DNA from: Acetomicrobium thermoterrenum DSM 13490
GTDB taxonomy: Bacteria; Synergistota; Synergistia; Synergistales; Acetomicrobiaceae
Direction: 5' to 3'
Assembly (NCBI RefSeq): GCF_900107215.1
Contig: NZ_FNPD01000001.1
Coordinates: forward strand, 124,001 to 188,000
Length of the DNA stretch: 64,000 bases
The position numbers and the translations under genes are program-made. Under the pieces are notes generated by a model, which was given only the letters and a program-made list of their open reading frames with translations, was not told the DNA's origin and made no database searches. Shown one piece after another: positions 51,653 through 60,402 of the stretch. Each line of letters starts with the position of its first letter. Position 1 is the stretch's first letter.

Positions 51653-51682
51653 TTGCTAGCCGATCGCCCCATATGGTATAGT
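51653..51682 (+). promoter_or_regulatory. Promoter of the rpmH-rnpA-yidD-yidC-jag operon
   Basis: TTGCTA (51653-51658) and TATAGT (51677-51682) are 18 bases apart, about 70 bases upstream of rpmH. Good match for a housekeeping sigma factor. Confidence 0.6.
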
Positions 51683-51750
51683 ATCCTGGCTCATTTATTG
51701 GTTAAGGTTCGTCATAATTTTTTAAATGTCGAGATTGGAGGTGCTTATTC

Positions 51751-51888
51751 GTGCCTAAAAGGACATTTCAGCCGCACGTCAAACCTCGCAAGCGCAAAAT
51801 GGGCTTCCTGGCTCGTTCCAGCTCGCCCAGTGGACAGCGCATTCTCAGAAACAGGAGGCGTAGAGGACGTCAAAGGTTGGCAGTTTAG
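51751..51888 (+). CDS. rpmH: 50S ribosomal protein L34
   Basis: This short 45-residue protein begins PKRTFQPHVKPRKRKMGFLA and ends in the arginine-rich RNRRRRGRQRLAV, an unmistakable L34. GTG 51751 lies 9 bases after GGAGG. rnpA begins three bases after its stop, the near-universal rpmH-rnpA order. dnaA, often upstream in other phyla, is absent; a DUF445 gene lies there. Confidence 0.97.
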   Translation: MPKRTFQPHVKPRKRKMGFLARSSSPSGQRILRNRRRRGRQRLAV

Positions 51889-51890
51889 CC

Positions 51891-52295
51891 ATGTCCTACC
51901 GCTATCCCAGATCGGTTAGGTTGCGTCGCAGGGAGGAGTTTGACCTCCTCTTTCGAGAGGGCAAGAGAGCCCGCGGAGCATACGTGAGGATGTTGTACAT
52001 AAAAGCTCCGGAAGGCGCTGGTACCCGCATTGGCGTTGCAGTGGGGAAAAAACAGGGAAAATCGTGTGTTCGAAATAGGGGGAGGCGCTTGCTCAAGGAA
52101 GCTGCAAGACGCCTCTTGCCTTGGTTGAAGGAGGACTATTGGATTGTCCTTCAGCTTTCGTCGGCGGGTTTGACAAAGGGTGCACGGGATATCTATTTCG
52201 ATATGGCCGATTTGTGGAGACGAGAAGGCTTGATGCGGGCAGATTGGCCCGGTGCCGATTTTACCCCTTGGACGAAGGGTGAGGAGAATGAATAA
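51891..52295 (+). CDS. rnpA: Ribonuclease P protein component
   Basis: RnpA assists the RNase P RNA in tRNA 5' maturation. The 134-residue basic protein has [20 protein letters not shown] and the RNR motif region [20 protein letters not shown]. Its tail (residues 115-134) is a little longer than usual. ATG 51891 is two bases after the rpmH stop; the gene overlaps yidD by eight bases. Confidence 0.96.
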   Translation: MSYRYPRSVRLRRREEFDLLFREGKRARGAYVRMLYIKAPEGAGTRIGVAVGKKQGKSCVRNRGRRLLKEAARRLLPWLKEDYWIVLQLSSAGLTKGARDIYFDMADLWRREGLMRADWPGADFTPWTKGEENE

Positions 52296-52551
52296 AACAG
52301 GATATCTCCTGGAAAAGCCCTTTAAGCGTATGCTCATTCTGTCGATAAGGCTTTATCAGATTTTTCTTTCGCCCCTGCTTGGGCGCAATTGTCGGTTTTA
52401 TCCCTCCTGTTCTCAATATGCTCTTGAGGCTATTGAGCAGTGGGGCGCAATTCGGGGAAGTTGGTTGACCGTTAAGAGATTATGTCGCTGTGGTCCCTGG
52501 CATCCGGGAGGATATGACCCGGTTCCCGGGACAGATCGAAAGACAGGGTAG
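52288..52551 (+). CDS. yidD: Membrane protein insertion efficiency factor YidD
   Basis: The 87-residue protein has an amphipathic N-terminal helix and the YidD signature [11 protein letters not shown]-like stretch ([19 protein letters not shown]), [13 protein letters not shown] and [14 protein letters not shown] with conserved cysteines. It aids YidC-mediated insertion. ATG 52288 follows GAGGAG and overlaps rnpA. yidC follows after 11 bases. Confidence 0.96.
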   Translation: MNKTGYLLEKPFKRMLILSIRLYQIFLSPLLGRNCRFYPSCSQYALEAIEQWGAIRGSWLTVKRLCRCGPWHPGGYDPVPGTDRKTG

Positions 52552-52562
52552 GTGAACGTATA

Positions 52563-53366
52563 GTGGGTTCTTTGTGGCAATTGGGTACTGATTTAATGTT
52601 GGGGGTTCTCAACTTCTTTTACGAGATCAGCAATTCTTACGGAATAGCCATAATTCTTTTGACTATCTTGATCAGGATTTTGCTGTACCCGCTCTCCCAT
52701 AAACAGCTTGTCAGCATGAAGAAGATGCAGCAAATTCAGCCACGTCTGAAGACCTTGCAGGAGAAGTACAAGGACGACAGACAGAAGTTAAACCAGGAGG
52801 TGATGAAGCTATATAAGGAATACGGCGTGAATCCGGCGGCGGGCTGTTTGCCCCTCCTTGTGCAGCTTCCCATCCTCATACTTCTTTTCAGGGTTATAAT
52901 GAATTATGATTTTGGAGAAGAGTTCTTCGTCGGCGTATCTTTAAAGCATTCGCTTTTAGCCCTAATGAGCCAGGCCCTTGGCGCTTCGGAGACGGCAAGG
53001 GCGGGAATAACGACCGTCTTGGGAGCAGTCGCTTCAAATCCTGCAGGCCTTTTAAACTTTGGAATATACGGAGGCACTTTGTTGCTCTGGTTGGGAGTGG
53101 GCTTTGTTACTTGGTTTCAACAGAAGATGACCACAAGTTCGGCGGCGAGCGAGCAGATGGCCTTCATGGGCTGGTTCATGCCCCTCTTTATGATGTTTAT
53201 ATGTTTGAGCCTTCCTGGAGGCGTCCTCCTATACTGGGGTGTTTCCTCGCTAATAGGAGTTGTCCAGCAGGCGTGGGTGCAGCGCAGGGCCTCGGTTGAA
53301 GGTGCCAAAAAGCCGGTGTTGTATAAGGAAAAGCCCCGTTCGGCAGAAAAACCGAAGGATCTTTAA
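52563..53366 (+). CDS. yidC: Membrane protein insertase YidC
   Basis: YidC inserts and folds inner-membrane proteins. The 267-residue product corresponds to the short Oxa1 form, without the large periplasmic domain of proteobacterial YidC: TMs at about residues 5-25, 30-50, 95-115, 155-180 and 205-235, with ISNSYGIAIILLTILIRILLY, LQEKYKDDRQKLNQEVMKLY and NPAAGCLPLLVQLPI. The conserved arginine is in LIRILLYPL. GTG 52563 has a weak GGTGAA site. jag follows after 24 bases. Confidence 0.95.
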   Translation: MGSLWQLGTDLMLGVLNFFYEISNSYGIAIILLTILIRILLYPLSHKQLVSMKKMQQIQPRLKTLQEKYKDDRQKLNQEVMKLYKEYGVNPAAGCLPLLVQLPILILLFRVIMNYDFGEEFFVGVSLKHSLLALMSQALGASETARAGITTVLGAVASNPAGLLNFGIYGGTLLLWLGVGFVTWFQQKMTTSSAASEQMAFMGWFMPLFMMFICLSLPGGVLLYWGVSSLIGVVQQAWVQRRASVEGAKKPVLYKEKPRSAEKPKDL

Positions 53367-53390
53367 GGAGAAAGGTAGGGCGATTATCCC

Positions 53391-54059
53391 TTGAGCGAAG
53401 AAAAAGGTGTTATTGTCATAGAGGCCTCTTCGCTGGAAGAGGCAAAAGTTATTGCTGCGCAGGAGTGGGGAATAAGCCCGGGAGATGTGGTAGTTAATCT
53501 GGTCGAGGAGGAAAAAAAGTTATTCGGAATCTTGGGCAAGCGCCTGAAGGTCGAGGTCAGGCCCCTTTACCCTCTGGATTTGATCAGGGCGCAAAAGATG
53601 CTGGGCGAATTGTTGAAGAAGATGGATTTAAATGTCTCTCTTTCGCTAACGGAGGATAATACGATAAATATAAGCGGCGGCGACGCAGGAATTGTGATCG
53701 GCAGGTACGGGGAGACCTTGAGGGCCCTGGAGCATCTGATCAACCTCATGCTCAATCGGAATATGGATTCGAACTTCAAAGTGCTGCTTGACAGCGACGG
53801 ATACAGGACCAGGCGGGAGGAGAGCATAAAGCGGATAGCGACGTCGGCGGCAAGAAAGGCCTTGAGCAGGAGAAAGCCAGTGGGATTGCAACCAATGTCC
53901 AGCTGGGAGCGTAAGGTGGTCCATATGGCGCTTCAATCCATGGACGAGGTGGAGACGCGCTCCGTGGGGCAGGAGCCCAGACGTAGGGTGATAGTATCTC
54001 CGAAACCGACGTCGGCCCGAAAAAAAGAGGGAGCAAGAAGGAATTTCAAGGCCGATTAG
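53391..54059 (+). CDS. jag: RNA-binding protein Jag/KhpB
   Basis: The 222-residue protein has a Jag N-terminal domain (IVIEASSLEEAKVIAAQEWG, residues 4-55), a KH domain with GIVIGRYGETLRALEHL (GxxG loop GRYG), and an R3H domain with RRKPVGLQPMSSWERKVVHMA. KhpB-type proteins bind RNA and influence cell elongation and division. TTG 53391 follows TAAGGAGAAAGG. It ends the rpmH operon; the usual trmE/mnmG follow-ons are missing. Confidence 0.94.
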   Translation: MSEEKGVIVIEASSLEEAKVIAAQEWGISPGDVVVNLVEEEKKLFGILGKRLKVEVRPLYPLDLIRAQKMLGELLKKMDLNVSLSLTEDNTINISGGDAGIVIGRYGETLRALEHLINLMLNRNMDSNFKVLLDSDGYRTRREESIKRIATSAARKALSRRKPVGLQPMSSWERKVVHMALQSMDEVETRSVGQEPRRRVIVSPKPTSARKKEGARRNFKAD

Positions 54060-54083
54060 CCGCTAAGCGAATGGCCCAAAGGC

Positions 54084-54112
54084 TTGCGACCCTCAAATTG
54101 TAGTGATAATAT
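54084..54112 (+). promoter_or_regulatory. Promoter of rpsO-pnp
   Basis: TTGCGA (54084-54089) and TAATAT (54107-54112) are exactly 17 bases apart, about 76 bases upstream of rpsO. The leader of about 68 bases could carry S15 autoregulation, though no clear structure is apparent. Confidence 0.6.
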
Positions 54113-54187
54113 GTAAATACCCTCGACTAGGTAAGTACGGGAGACGTCTTTCTTGGTCGGGGGAATTTTCAGTGAGGTGATAGTGCG

Positions 54188-54448
54188 ATGGAAGAGTGGA
54201 AGCAAAAGATCATCGAGGAGTTCAAAACTCACGACGCCGATACGGGTTCGCCCGAGGTGCAGGTGGCCATATTGACCTACAGGATTCGTTACCTTACGGA
54301 GCACCTGAAGGTACATAAAAAGGATTTTCACTCCAGAAGAGGTCTCCTGAAAATGGTCGGAAAGCGGAGGAAGCTCCTTAAGTATCTGCAGGAGAAGGAT
54401 TTTAACAGGTATAAAAGGCTTATAGAAAGGCTGGGGTTGCGCCGATAA
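54188..54448 (+). CDS. rpsO: 30S ribosomal protein S15
   Basis: S15 is a primary 16S rRNA-binding protein. The 86-residue product has the core [36 protein letters not shown] and [12 protein letters not shown] 54188 follows GTGAGGTGA. The rpsO-pnp order is conserved in most bacteria. A palindromic terminator-like hairpin lies 9 bases after its stop. Confidence 0.97.
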   Translation: MEEWKQKIIEEFKTHDADTGSPEVQVAILTYRIRYLTEHLKVHKKDFHSRRGLLKMVGKRRKLLKYLQEKDFNRYKRLIERLGLRR

Positions 54449-54456
54449 AGGGGCAT

Positions 54457-54480
54457 AAAGGCGAGGATATCCTCGCCTTT
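54457..54480 (+). terminator. Palindromic hairpin between rpsO and pnp
   Basis: AAAGGCGAGG-ATAT-CCTCGCCTTT is a perfect 24-base palindrome (10-bp stem with an ATAT loop) followed by AAATTG rather than a T run. It may be a partial terminator or an RNase processing site, as known between rpsO and pnp in E. coli. Confidence 0.6.
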
Positions 54481-54538
54481 AAATTGCTCGGGCGTTTCGT
54501 GAGCTTAACGTTTGAGACAATGGGAGGAAAACGGGAGG

Positions 54539-56764
54539 ATGAATGAAGATAAATGCTTTGAGGTAGAGATAGGGGGCAGAACCCTCGTATTTTCGACGGG
54601 GCACCTTGCGAAACAGGCTAATGGCGCCGTTTATGCCCGTTACGGGGATACGGCGGTATTGGTCACGGCCTGCATGGAAGACGAGCCCCGCGAGGATGTG
54701 GACTTCTTCCCTCTGATAGTTGATTACGAGGAGAGGTTTTATGCCGCGGGCAAAATACCCGGCGGATTCATTAAAAGGGAGGGCAAGCCGTCGGAATCAG
54801 CGATTTTGAGTGCCAGACTCGTCGACAGATCCATAAGGTCGCTCTTTCCAGAACACATGAAAAACGACGTACACGTCGTTGCTACGATCCTATCGGTGGA
54901 TCAGACGAACCCACCCGATGTGTTGGCCATAAACGCTGCGTCTGCCGCTTTGGCCATTTCCGATATTCCTTGGGACGGCCCCGTGGGTGCCGTGCGGGTA
55001 GGTTACATCGACGGCTCTTTGGTGATCAACCCGGTGGAGGAGGATATGCAAAACAGCACTCTCGATCTGGTCGTGACGGGGCATAAAGAAGGCATCACCA
55101 TGGTCGAAGGAGGTGCCGGCGAAGTTCCAGAAGAGGTATTGGTCGACGCACTGGAGCTGGCTCAGCAGGAAATAAGGCGCCTGGTGGATTTTCAGCTCAA
55201 GATGAGGGAAGAGGTCGGCAAGCCAAAATGTGAGATCCCAGCTCCCCAAGAGGTACCCGAGATAGATGAGTGCATCAAGACTGACCACTACGGTGAAATA
55301 TACGAAGCCGTCAAAATACACGCCAAAAAAGAGCGAAGCGATGCCATTAAGGCGATAAAGGAAAAGGTCTGGGAGAAGTTTAAAGATACCTATCCGGAGC
55401 AGGAAAGTTACGTCTCCAATGTTATTACCAAATACGTCAAGAAAGCGATGCGCTCTCTGATATTGGACGAAGGGCTGAGGGCCGACGGCAGGGCCATGGA
55501 CGAGCTCCGCCCCATTTCCTGTGAGGTTTCACTGTTGCCCAGGGCCCACGGATCGGCCGTCTTTACCAGGGGCGAAACCCAGGCTATGGTGGTTACAACT
55601 CTTGGAATGTTCGGGGAGGACGAACAGATTTTGGATGGCCTAAAGTTGGATGAGCCTCCTAAGCGCTTTATGTTGCACTACAACTTTCCTCCCTTTTCGG
55701 TTGGAGAGGTCCGCCCCATGCGGGGGCCCGGAAGGCGCGAGATAGGTCACGGCGCTTTGGCCGAGAGGGCAGTAAAACCTCTGATTCCTGATGAATCGCA
55801 ATTTCCCTATATTATTAGGGTAGTTTCGGACATACTCGAGTCCAACGGATCGAGCTCAATGGCCAGTGTCTGTGGCGCTTCCATGTCCCTCATGGATGCG
55901 GGCGTTCCTATAGCGAAAAGCGTGGCAGGCATAGCCATGGGCCTCATAAAGGAAGGGGATAAATACGCCATTCTGACGGATATCCAGGGACTTGAGGATC
56001 ACTACGGAGATATGGACTTCAAAGTTGCAGGGACCCGCGACGGCGTCACGGCCCTTCAGATGGACAACAAGGCGGGCGGCATTACCAGGGAGATATTGGT
56101 CCAGGCATTGGATCAGGCTAAAAGAGGAAGGCTTCAAATCCTCGATATAATGGAAAAGGCGATAGATCGCCCGAGAGACGAGCTTTCTCAATACGCCCCA
56201 CGCATATACACCATGAACATAGATTCTGACAAGATCAGGGATGTCATAGGGCCCGGAGGAAAGACCATCAGAAGTATCGTTCAGAAGACGGGTGTGAAGA
56301 TAGACATAGCGGACGACGGCGTGGTCCATATCGCAGCTTCTTCCGAATCGGCGGCAAACGAAGCCATGTCAATAATAAAGTCCTTAACGAAGGACGTCGA
56401 GACGGGAGAGGTGTACATCGGAAAGGTGACGAGGCTGACGAATTTCGGAGCCTTCATCGAGCTGCTTCCGGGCAAGGAAGGCCTGCTTCACATAAGCGAA
56501 GTCAGTACGTCCCATGTGCCCAAGATAGAGGACATATTTAAAGTCGGAGACCGCGTTTTGGTCGTCGTAAAGGAGATCGATGAGCTTGGACGTGTGAACC
56601 TGAGCAGGAAGAGGATAATGGAAAATCCCGACGATTACCCCCTCGATCCCGACATGCAGACCTTCTTGGAGGAAGAGAGGAAGAGAGATTCCTCGCTGGC
56701 GCCCAAGAAGAGGGAAAACGACAAGGGGCAGACGCGTCATCCAAGACATAAAAGGGAGCAATAG
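54539..56764 (+). CDS. pnp: Polyribonucleotide nucleotidyltransferase (PNPase)
   Basis: PNPase degrades RNA 3'-5' phosphorolytically. The 741-residue product has two RNase PH domains ([19 protein letters not shown]; second with [15 protein letters not shown] and [12 protein letters not shown]), an all-alpha linker, a KH domain ([20 protein letters not shown]) and an S1 domain ([20 protein letters not shown]). ATG 54539 is preferred to TTG 54512, because the family N-terminus aligns here; GGGAGG at 54522-54527 would serve it, although GGGAGG 54533 abuts the ATG. Confidence 0.97.
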   Translation: MNEDKCFEVEIGGRTLVFSTGHLAKQANGAVYARYGDTAVLVTACMEDEPREDVDFFPLIVDYEERFYAAGKIPGGFIKREGKPSESAILSARLVDRSIRSLFPEHMKNDVHVVATILSVDQTNPPDVLAINAASAALAISDIPWDGPVGAVRVGYIDGSLVINPVEEDMQNSTLDLVVTGHKEGITMVEGGAGEVPEEVLVDALELAQQEIRRLVDFQLKMREEVGKPKCEIPAPQEVPEIDECIKTDHYGEIYEAVKIHAKKERSDAIKAIKEKVWEKFKDTYPEQESYVSNVITKYVKKAMRSLILDEGLRADGRAMDELRPISCEVSLLPRAHGSAVFTRGETQAMVVTTLGMFGEDEQILDGLKLDEPPKRFMLHYNFPPFSVGEVRPMRGPGRREIGHGALAERAVKPLIPDESQFPYIIRVVSDILESNGSSSMASVCGASMSLMDAGVPIAKSVAGIAMGLIKEGDKYAILTDIQGLEDHYGDMDFKVAGTRDGVTALQMDNKAGGITREILVQALDQAKRGRLQILDIMEKAIDRPRDELSQYAPRIYTMNIDSDKIRDVIGPGGKTIRSIVQKTGVKIDIADDGVVHIAASSESAANEAMSIIKSLTKDVETGEVYIGKVTRLTNFGAFIELLPGKEGLLHISEVSTSHVPKIEDIFKVGDRVLVVVKEIDELGRVNLSRKRIMENPDDYPLDPDMQTFLEEERKRDSSLAPKKRENDKGQTRHPRHKREQ

Positions 56765-56783
56765 AAAATTGAGGAGAGATACC

Positions 56784-57221
56784 TTGAAAGTCAAAGTACT
56801 TCGTAAGGGCAATGCCACTAAGTTCGATCTTCCCGACTACATGACGCCTTCCTCTTCGGGCGTAGATTTGAGGGCAGCGGAGGAGAAAGTGATTGAGCCG
56901 GGACGTTGGGCTTTGGTGGGCACGGGACTTTACCTTGAGATACCGGTCGGCTATGAGGCGCAGGTAAGGCCCCGTAGCGGCCTTGCCCTGAAACACGGGG
57001 TGACCGTTTTAAACGCTCCCGGAACGATAGATGCCGATTATAGAGGTGAAGTGGGCGTCATTTTAGTTAATTTAAGCGACAATCCCTTCGAGGTAAAAGT
57101 AGGAGACAGAATTGCACAGCTCGTCATCACTTTCGTGGCAAGGGCGGAATTTGAAGAAGCAGGTGGGTTGACCGCCACGGAGCGGGGTGCCGGCGGCTTT
57201 GGAAGTACCGGCTTAAAGTAA
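56784..57221 (+). CDS. dut: dUTP pyrophosphatase
   Basis: Dut hydrolyses dUTP to dUMP, keeping uracil out of DNA and supplying dTMP synthesis. The 145-residue trimeric type has all five motifs: [45 protein letters not shown] and [13 protein letters not shown] 56784 lies about 7 bases after GAGGAGA; an earlier in-frame TTG 56769 overlaps that site. trmB follows after 13 bases. Confidence 0.96.
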   Translation: MKVKVLRKGNATKFDLPDYMTPSSSGVDLRAAEEKVIEPGRWALVGTGLYLEIPVGYEAQVRPRSGLALKHGVTVLNAPGTIDADYRGEVGVILVNLSDNPFEVKVGDRIAQLVITFVARAEFEEAGGLTATERGAGGFGSTGLK

Positions 57222-57234
57222 AGGGGCTGTTTGT

Positions 57235-58173
57235 ATGTCTTGGGCTTTGGACAAGGTCATACTTTCTCCCGACTCCGCGCGCCTTTTTCGTAGAGAAGAG
57301 CTTCCGCGACGGGGGACCATTTTCGCTGAGATAGGTTTTGGTAACGGCGACTTTTTGCTGAATTTGGCGTCAGCCCGGAGGGATGCTCTTTGCGTCGGGA
57401 TAGAGGTTTCGCTTACATCTCTTCTTAAGGCAGCGAGAAAGGTGCTTAGAGGAGGAATTGATAACGTCAAACTGCTCAATGGTGACGGCAGCTTCTTGCT
57501 TAGGGAATTCTTCCTGCCCGAAAGGGTGGAGGGAGTTTTCGTAAATTTTCCCTGCCCCTGGCCGAAGAAAAGGCATTCTAAGAGGCGGTTGATCAATTCT
57601 CTTTTCGCAGATAATCTCGCGGGAGCCCTCAAAATAGGGGGTTTCTTTGAGCTGGCAAGCGACGAAAAGTGGTTCGTGGATGAGGCAAGGGGCTGTCTTC
57701 TTGAAAATAAAGCCCTGGAAGTCGGAGAAATCCAACGTAACTTAGGTGGACCGATAGGGACCAAATACGAACAAAAGTGGATATCCTTAGGCAAATCGAT
57801 TTACAGACTTAGGGCAACTAAAGTAAGTTTCTTCAGGACAACTTCGATCGTCGATTGGGAGGAAGTTGCGTTGGACATCAATAAGGAAATGCCCAAGGGG
57901 TGGCAGATGGGCAAACTGGGTTTCATGACGAATAAAGCAGGGGGAGACGATCGATTCAAATGGGCTTTCAAGGACGCTTTCTTAGGCGACGACGGAACGG
58001 GACTTTTGCAGGTTATAACAGCGGATGACGGCTTTCAGCAAAAGTTTTACGTCAGAGTCATACCCCGCGAAAATTCCGTCTTGATAAAGCTCGATGATGC
58101 TTCTACCGTTTACAGGACGCCTGCCGTCAAGGGGGCCTTTAAAGCCCTCGCCGAGGAGATTGGAAAACTTTGA
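57235..58173 (+). CDS. trmB: tRNA (guanine-N7)-methyltransferase TrmB, long form
   Basis: TrmB methylates G46 of tRNAs. The 312-residue protein has the SAM-binding FAEIGFGNGDFLLNLA (residues 30-45), CVGIEVS and the signature VFVNFPCPWPKKRHSKRRL, then a TrmB-less extra domain of about 120 residues after residue 185 (RATKVSFFRTTSIVDWEEVA onward). Long TrmBs with such a C-terminal extension are known from thermophiles such as Aquifex. The usual FPDPW has Cys in place of Asp (C107). ATG 57235; TTGA overlap with rsmD. Confidence 0.9.
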   Translation: MSWALDKVILSPDSARLFRREELPRRGTIFAEIGFGNGDFLLNLASARRDALCVGIEVSLTSLLKAARKVLRGGIDNVKLLNGDGSFLLREFFLPERVEGVFVNFPCPWPKKRHSKRRLINSLFADNLAGALKIGGFFELASDEKWFVDEARGCLLENKALEVGEIQRNLGGPIGTKYEQKWISLGKSIYRLRATKVSFFRTTSIVDWEEVALDINKEMPKGWQMGKLGFMTNKAGGDDRFKWAFKDAFLGDDGTGLLQVITADDGFQQKFYVRVIPRENSVLIKLDDASTVYRTPAVKGAFKALAEEIGKL

Positions 58174-58661
58174 GAAAGACCACCGGAAAGGTCTTGCAAG
58201 CTCTCTTTAATTCCCTGGGCGATATGCGGGGGAAGGCCTTTTTGGACCTTTTTTCGGGAAGCGGACAGGTTGCCGATGAGGCTTGGAGGAGGGGTGCAAG
58301 GCCCGTCGTAGCTGTGGAAGCGGATCGCAGGCTCTGCAGCGCCTTAAGGGCAATTGCGGAGGGTAAAGAGGAATTTAAAATTTTTTGCCTCGATGTTAGG
58401 AGAGCCTTGCCCAACCTGAAGAAGAAAGAATACAGCTTTTCCGTCGCATTCGCCGATCCTCCTTATGAGCAGGGTTGGGTAGCGGAGTTGCTCTCCCTTT
58501 TTCTCAAGTATGGCGACCTCTTGGGGCGCGACTCTTTGCTCGTGATCGAACGGTCGAAGAGGGAGGAGATACCCTTTCCATTAGAAGGTTGGGAGCTGTC
58601 CAGGGAAAGGAACTATGGCGATACCGTGTTGTCCTTTTTGAAGAAAAAGGAGGATTTATAG
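58170..58661 (+). CDS. rsmD: 16S rRNA (guanine-966-N2)-methyltransferase RsmD, short form
   Basis: RsmD methylates G966 of 16S rRNA. The 163-residue protein has FLDLFSGSGQVADEAWRRGA (SAM loop), VAVEADRRLCSAL and the catalytic FADPPYEQGWV. It starts abruptly at MRKTTGKVLQALFN, where typical family members have about 20 more N-terminal residues; an in-frame TAA at 58140 rules out an upstream start in this frame. TTG 58170 overlaps the trmB stop by four bases. Confidence 0.9.
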   Translation: MRKTTGKVLQALFNSLGDMRGKAFLDLFSGSGQVADEAWRRGARPVVAVEADRRLCSALRAIAEGKEEFKIFCLDVRRALPNLKKKEYSFSVAFADPPYEQGWVAELLSLFLKYGDLLGRDSLLVIERSKREEIPFPLEGWELSRERNYGDTVLSFLKKKEDL

Positions 58662-59152
58662 TGCTCAAGGCTGTTTATCCCGGCTCTTTCGATCCTATAA
58701 CTAACGGGCACCTCTACGTGGCGGAAAGGGCTGCAGCCCTTTTTGACGAATTGGTTTTGGCCATATTGGTGAACCCCCAAAAGAAGTCCACCTTCACGGT
58801 AGAGGAAAGGAAGACCATGGCTCGTGAGGCTTTAAGCCACGTATCCAACGTGAGGGTCAAAAGTTTCGAGGGCCTTTTGGTGGATTTCATGAGGCAGGAA
58901 CGCTGCAGGGTGATCATCAGAGGATTGAGAGCGCTCTCTGATTTCGAGTACGAATTCCAGATGGCCCTTATGAACAGGGAGCTGGCGCCTGAGATCGAGA
59001 CCATATTTATCGTCACAGACGCTCAATATTCCTATCTTTCCAGCAGTGCCGTGAAGGAGGTCTTTCAGTTCGGCGGATCTGTCCAGGGCATGGTTCCGCC
59101 CGGCGTTTACAGGAGGCTGCGAGAGAGGTTTCCGCCCAAGGACCTCATATGA
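58661..59152 (+). CDS. coaD: Phosphopantetheine adenylyltransferase CoaD
   Basis: CoaD makes dephospho-CoA from 4'-phosphopantetheine and ATP. The 163-residue product has AVYPGSFDPITNGHLYV (HxGH-type site), NPQKKSTFTVEERKTM, VIIRGLRALSDFEYEFQMA and YSYLSSSAVKEV. GTG 58661 shares one base with the rsmD stop and follows AAAGGAGG; the rsmD-coaD pairing is common. Its 3' end overlaps the convergent tmcAL by eight bases. Confidence 0.96.
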   Translation: MLKAVYPGSFDPITNGHLYVAERAAALFDELVLAILVNPQKKSTFTVEERKTMAREALSHVSNVRVKSFEGLLVDFMRQERCRVIIRGLRALSDFEYEFQMALMNRELAPEIETIFIVTDAQYSYLSSSAVKEVFQFGGSVQGMVPPGVYRRLRERFPPKDLI

Positions 59153-60353
59153 TAACGGGCTTTTGGACGATCTCCCTTCTCCTTTGAGGAAAGTTGCAAA
59201 GCATTTCCCAAATTTCCGTGGCCCTGTACTCGAAGTCCATTATCGTTTCGCCGTAGGCGGAAGGTATATGCCTTGGTTTGTCTATAACGGGAAGTTTTGC
59301 CCTGTCTTTCATCTTCTTTAAAAGGCGTCTTCCTCTGTCGTCGAAACCCAGGACTCGAATATAGGGAACGGATAGTCTTTGGACCGCCACATTCGTCCAG
59401 TGGTCGTAGGAAAGTAGGATGTGGATTAAATGCCGCTGCACCCGAGCTTTGGGGTATCTTTTTGTGGCGACCTTTTCCACAAGCTCCTCCAAGTTTGAGG
59501 ATCTTTTCGCGGCTTCGATAATTCTGTTTTCGATTCCCTCCCTTATCTCGGCCGTATGGAATATTTCATCTTTAGAGGACCTGAGACAGGATGATACTAT
59601 CATCCTGAATAAAAGATCGTCATCTATGGCACATCTTCCTCTTTCGAAGGCATTTTTTAATATTGAAAAAGTGCTTTCCGGGACCTGGGCGATTATCCCG
59701 TCTAGGCCCTTCGATTTGACCGCCTTTCTTATTGCAGTAGCGCTTGCGAGGTCGGACAGTGTCTCGTCGAGATATCTTCTTCCGATTCTTTTTACGGGAA
59801 GCGGCGTCAGAGCGTAGCCTTTTTGCGCGATCCTCATTATGTAGCCTATGGCCAGAATGTTGTTGGATTGGGACAGAAGTTCGCCTGAGCCAGGTATAAT
59901 GTCCTCCATCGCGAGGGAGCGGGCCTCGACGAAGGAATTTCCGCAGTTAAGATATTGTCTCAATTTTTCCTTGAAAGATGGCGGTTCCTCGATTAATATA
60001 TCGATGACGCTTTTTAGTGAATGGAAAGACGTTTCCTCCATTCCAAAGGATATATGGGTGACCAAACCAGTGGAAGCAAGCAGGTCCACTCCTGCGGAGC
60101 AGAAGACGCCGGCGTTGTGGCAGGAAAAGGCGGAGGGCAATTCCAATATCAGGTTTGCTCCTTGCAACAGAGCCATTTTTGCGCGTACCCATTTATCGAC
60201 CATTGAGGGTTCTCCCCTCTGGACGAAATTGGAAGAAAGGGCCACAATGACGTCGCTCGCCCCCGTGATCTCGAGGGCTTTGTCTATGTGATATAAGTGT
60301 CCGTTGTGAAAGGGGTTGTATTCGGCCACTATTCCTAAAACTTTTTCTCTCAT
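59145..60353 (-). CDS. tmcAL: tRNA(Met) cytidine acetate ligase TmcAL
   Basis: TmcAL uses acetate and ATP to form N4-acetylcytidine at the wobble base of elongator tRNA-Met. The 402-residue protein has VLGIVAEYNPFHNGHLYHI (HxGH nucleotidyltransferase site, about residues 6-22), VIVALSSNFVQRGEP, LPSAFSCHNAGVFCSAGVDL, then the YlbM-type C-terminal half. It is convergent with coaD and divergent from ackA, with only 49 bases between the start codons. Use of acetate by TmcAL and its production via AckA make the neighbourhood suggestive. Confidence 0.92.
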   Translation of the reverse strand: MREKVLGIVAEYNPFHNGHLYHIDKALEITGASDVIVALSSNFVQRGEPSMVDKWVRAKMALLQGANLILELPSAFSCHNAGVFCSAGVDLLASTGLVTHISFGMEETSFHSLKSVIDILIEEPPSFKEKLRQYLNCGNSFVEARSLAMEDIIPGSGELLSQSNNILAIGYIMRIAQKGYALTPLPVKRIGRRYLDETLSDLASATAIRKAVKSKGLDGIIAQVPESTFSILKNAFERGRCAIDDDLLFRMIVSSCLRSSKDEIFHTAEIREGIENRIIEAAKRSSNLEELVEKVATKRYPKARVQRHLIHILLSYDHWTNVAVQRLSVPYIRVLGFDDRGRRLLKKMKDRAKLPVIDKPRHIPSAYGETIMDFEYRATEIWEMLCNFPQRRREIVQKPVII

Positions 60354-60402
60354 CGAATCGACCTCTTCTAAATTATAAATTATTTGAGGGGGGTTCTGTA
60401 AA

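Noticed and set aside
51600-51890. Possible replication origin near rpmH-rnpA
   Set aside because: There is no dnaA, dnaN or gyr gene and no cluster of DnaA boxes; rpmH linkage alone is insufficient.
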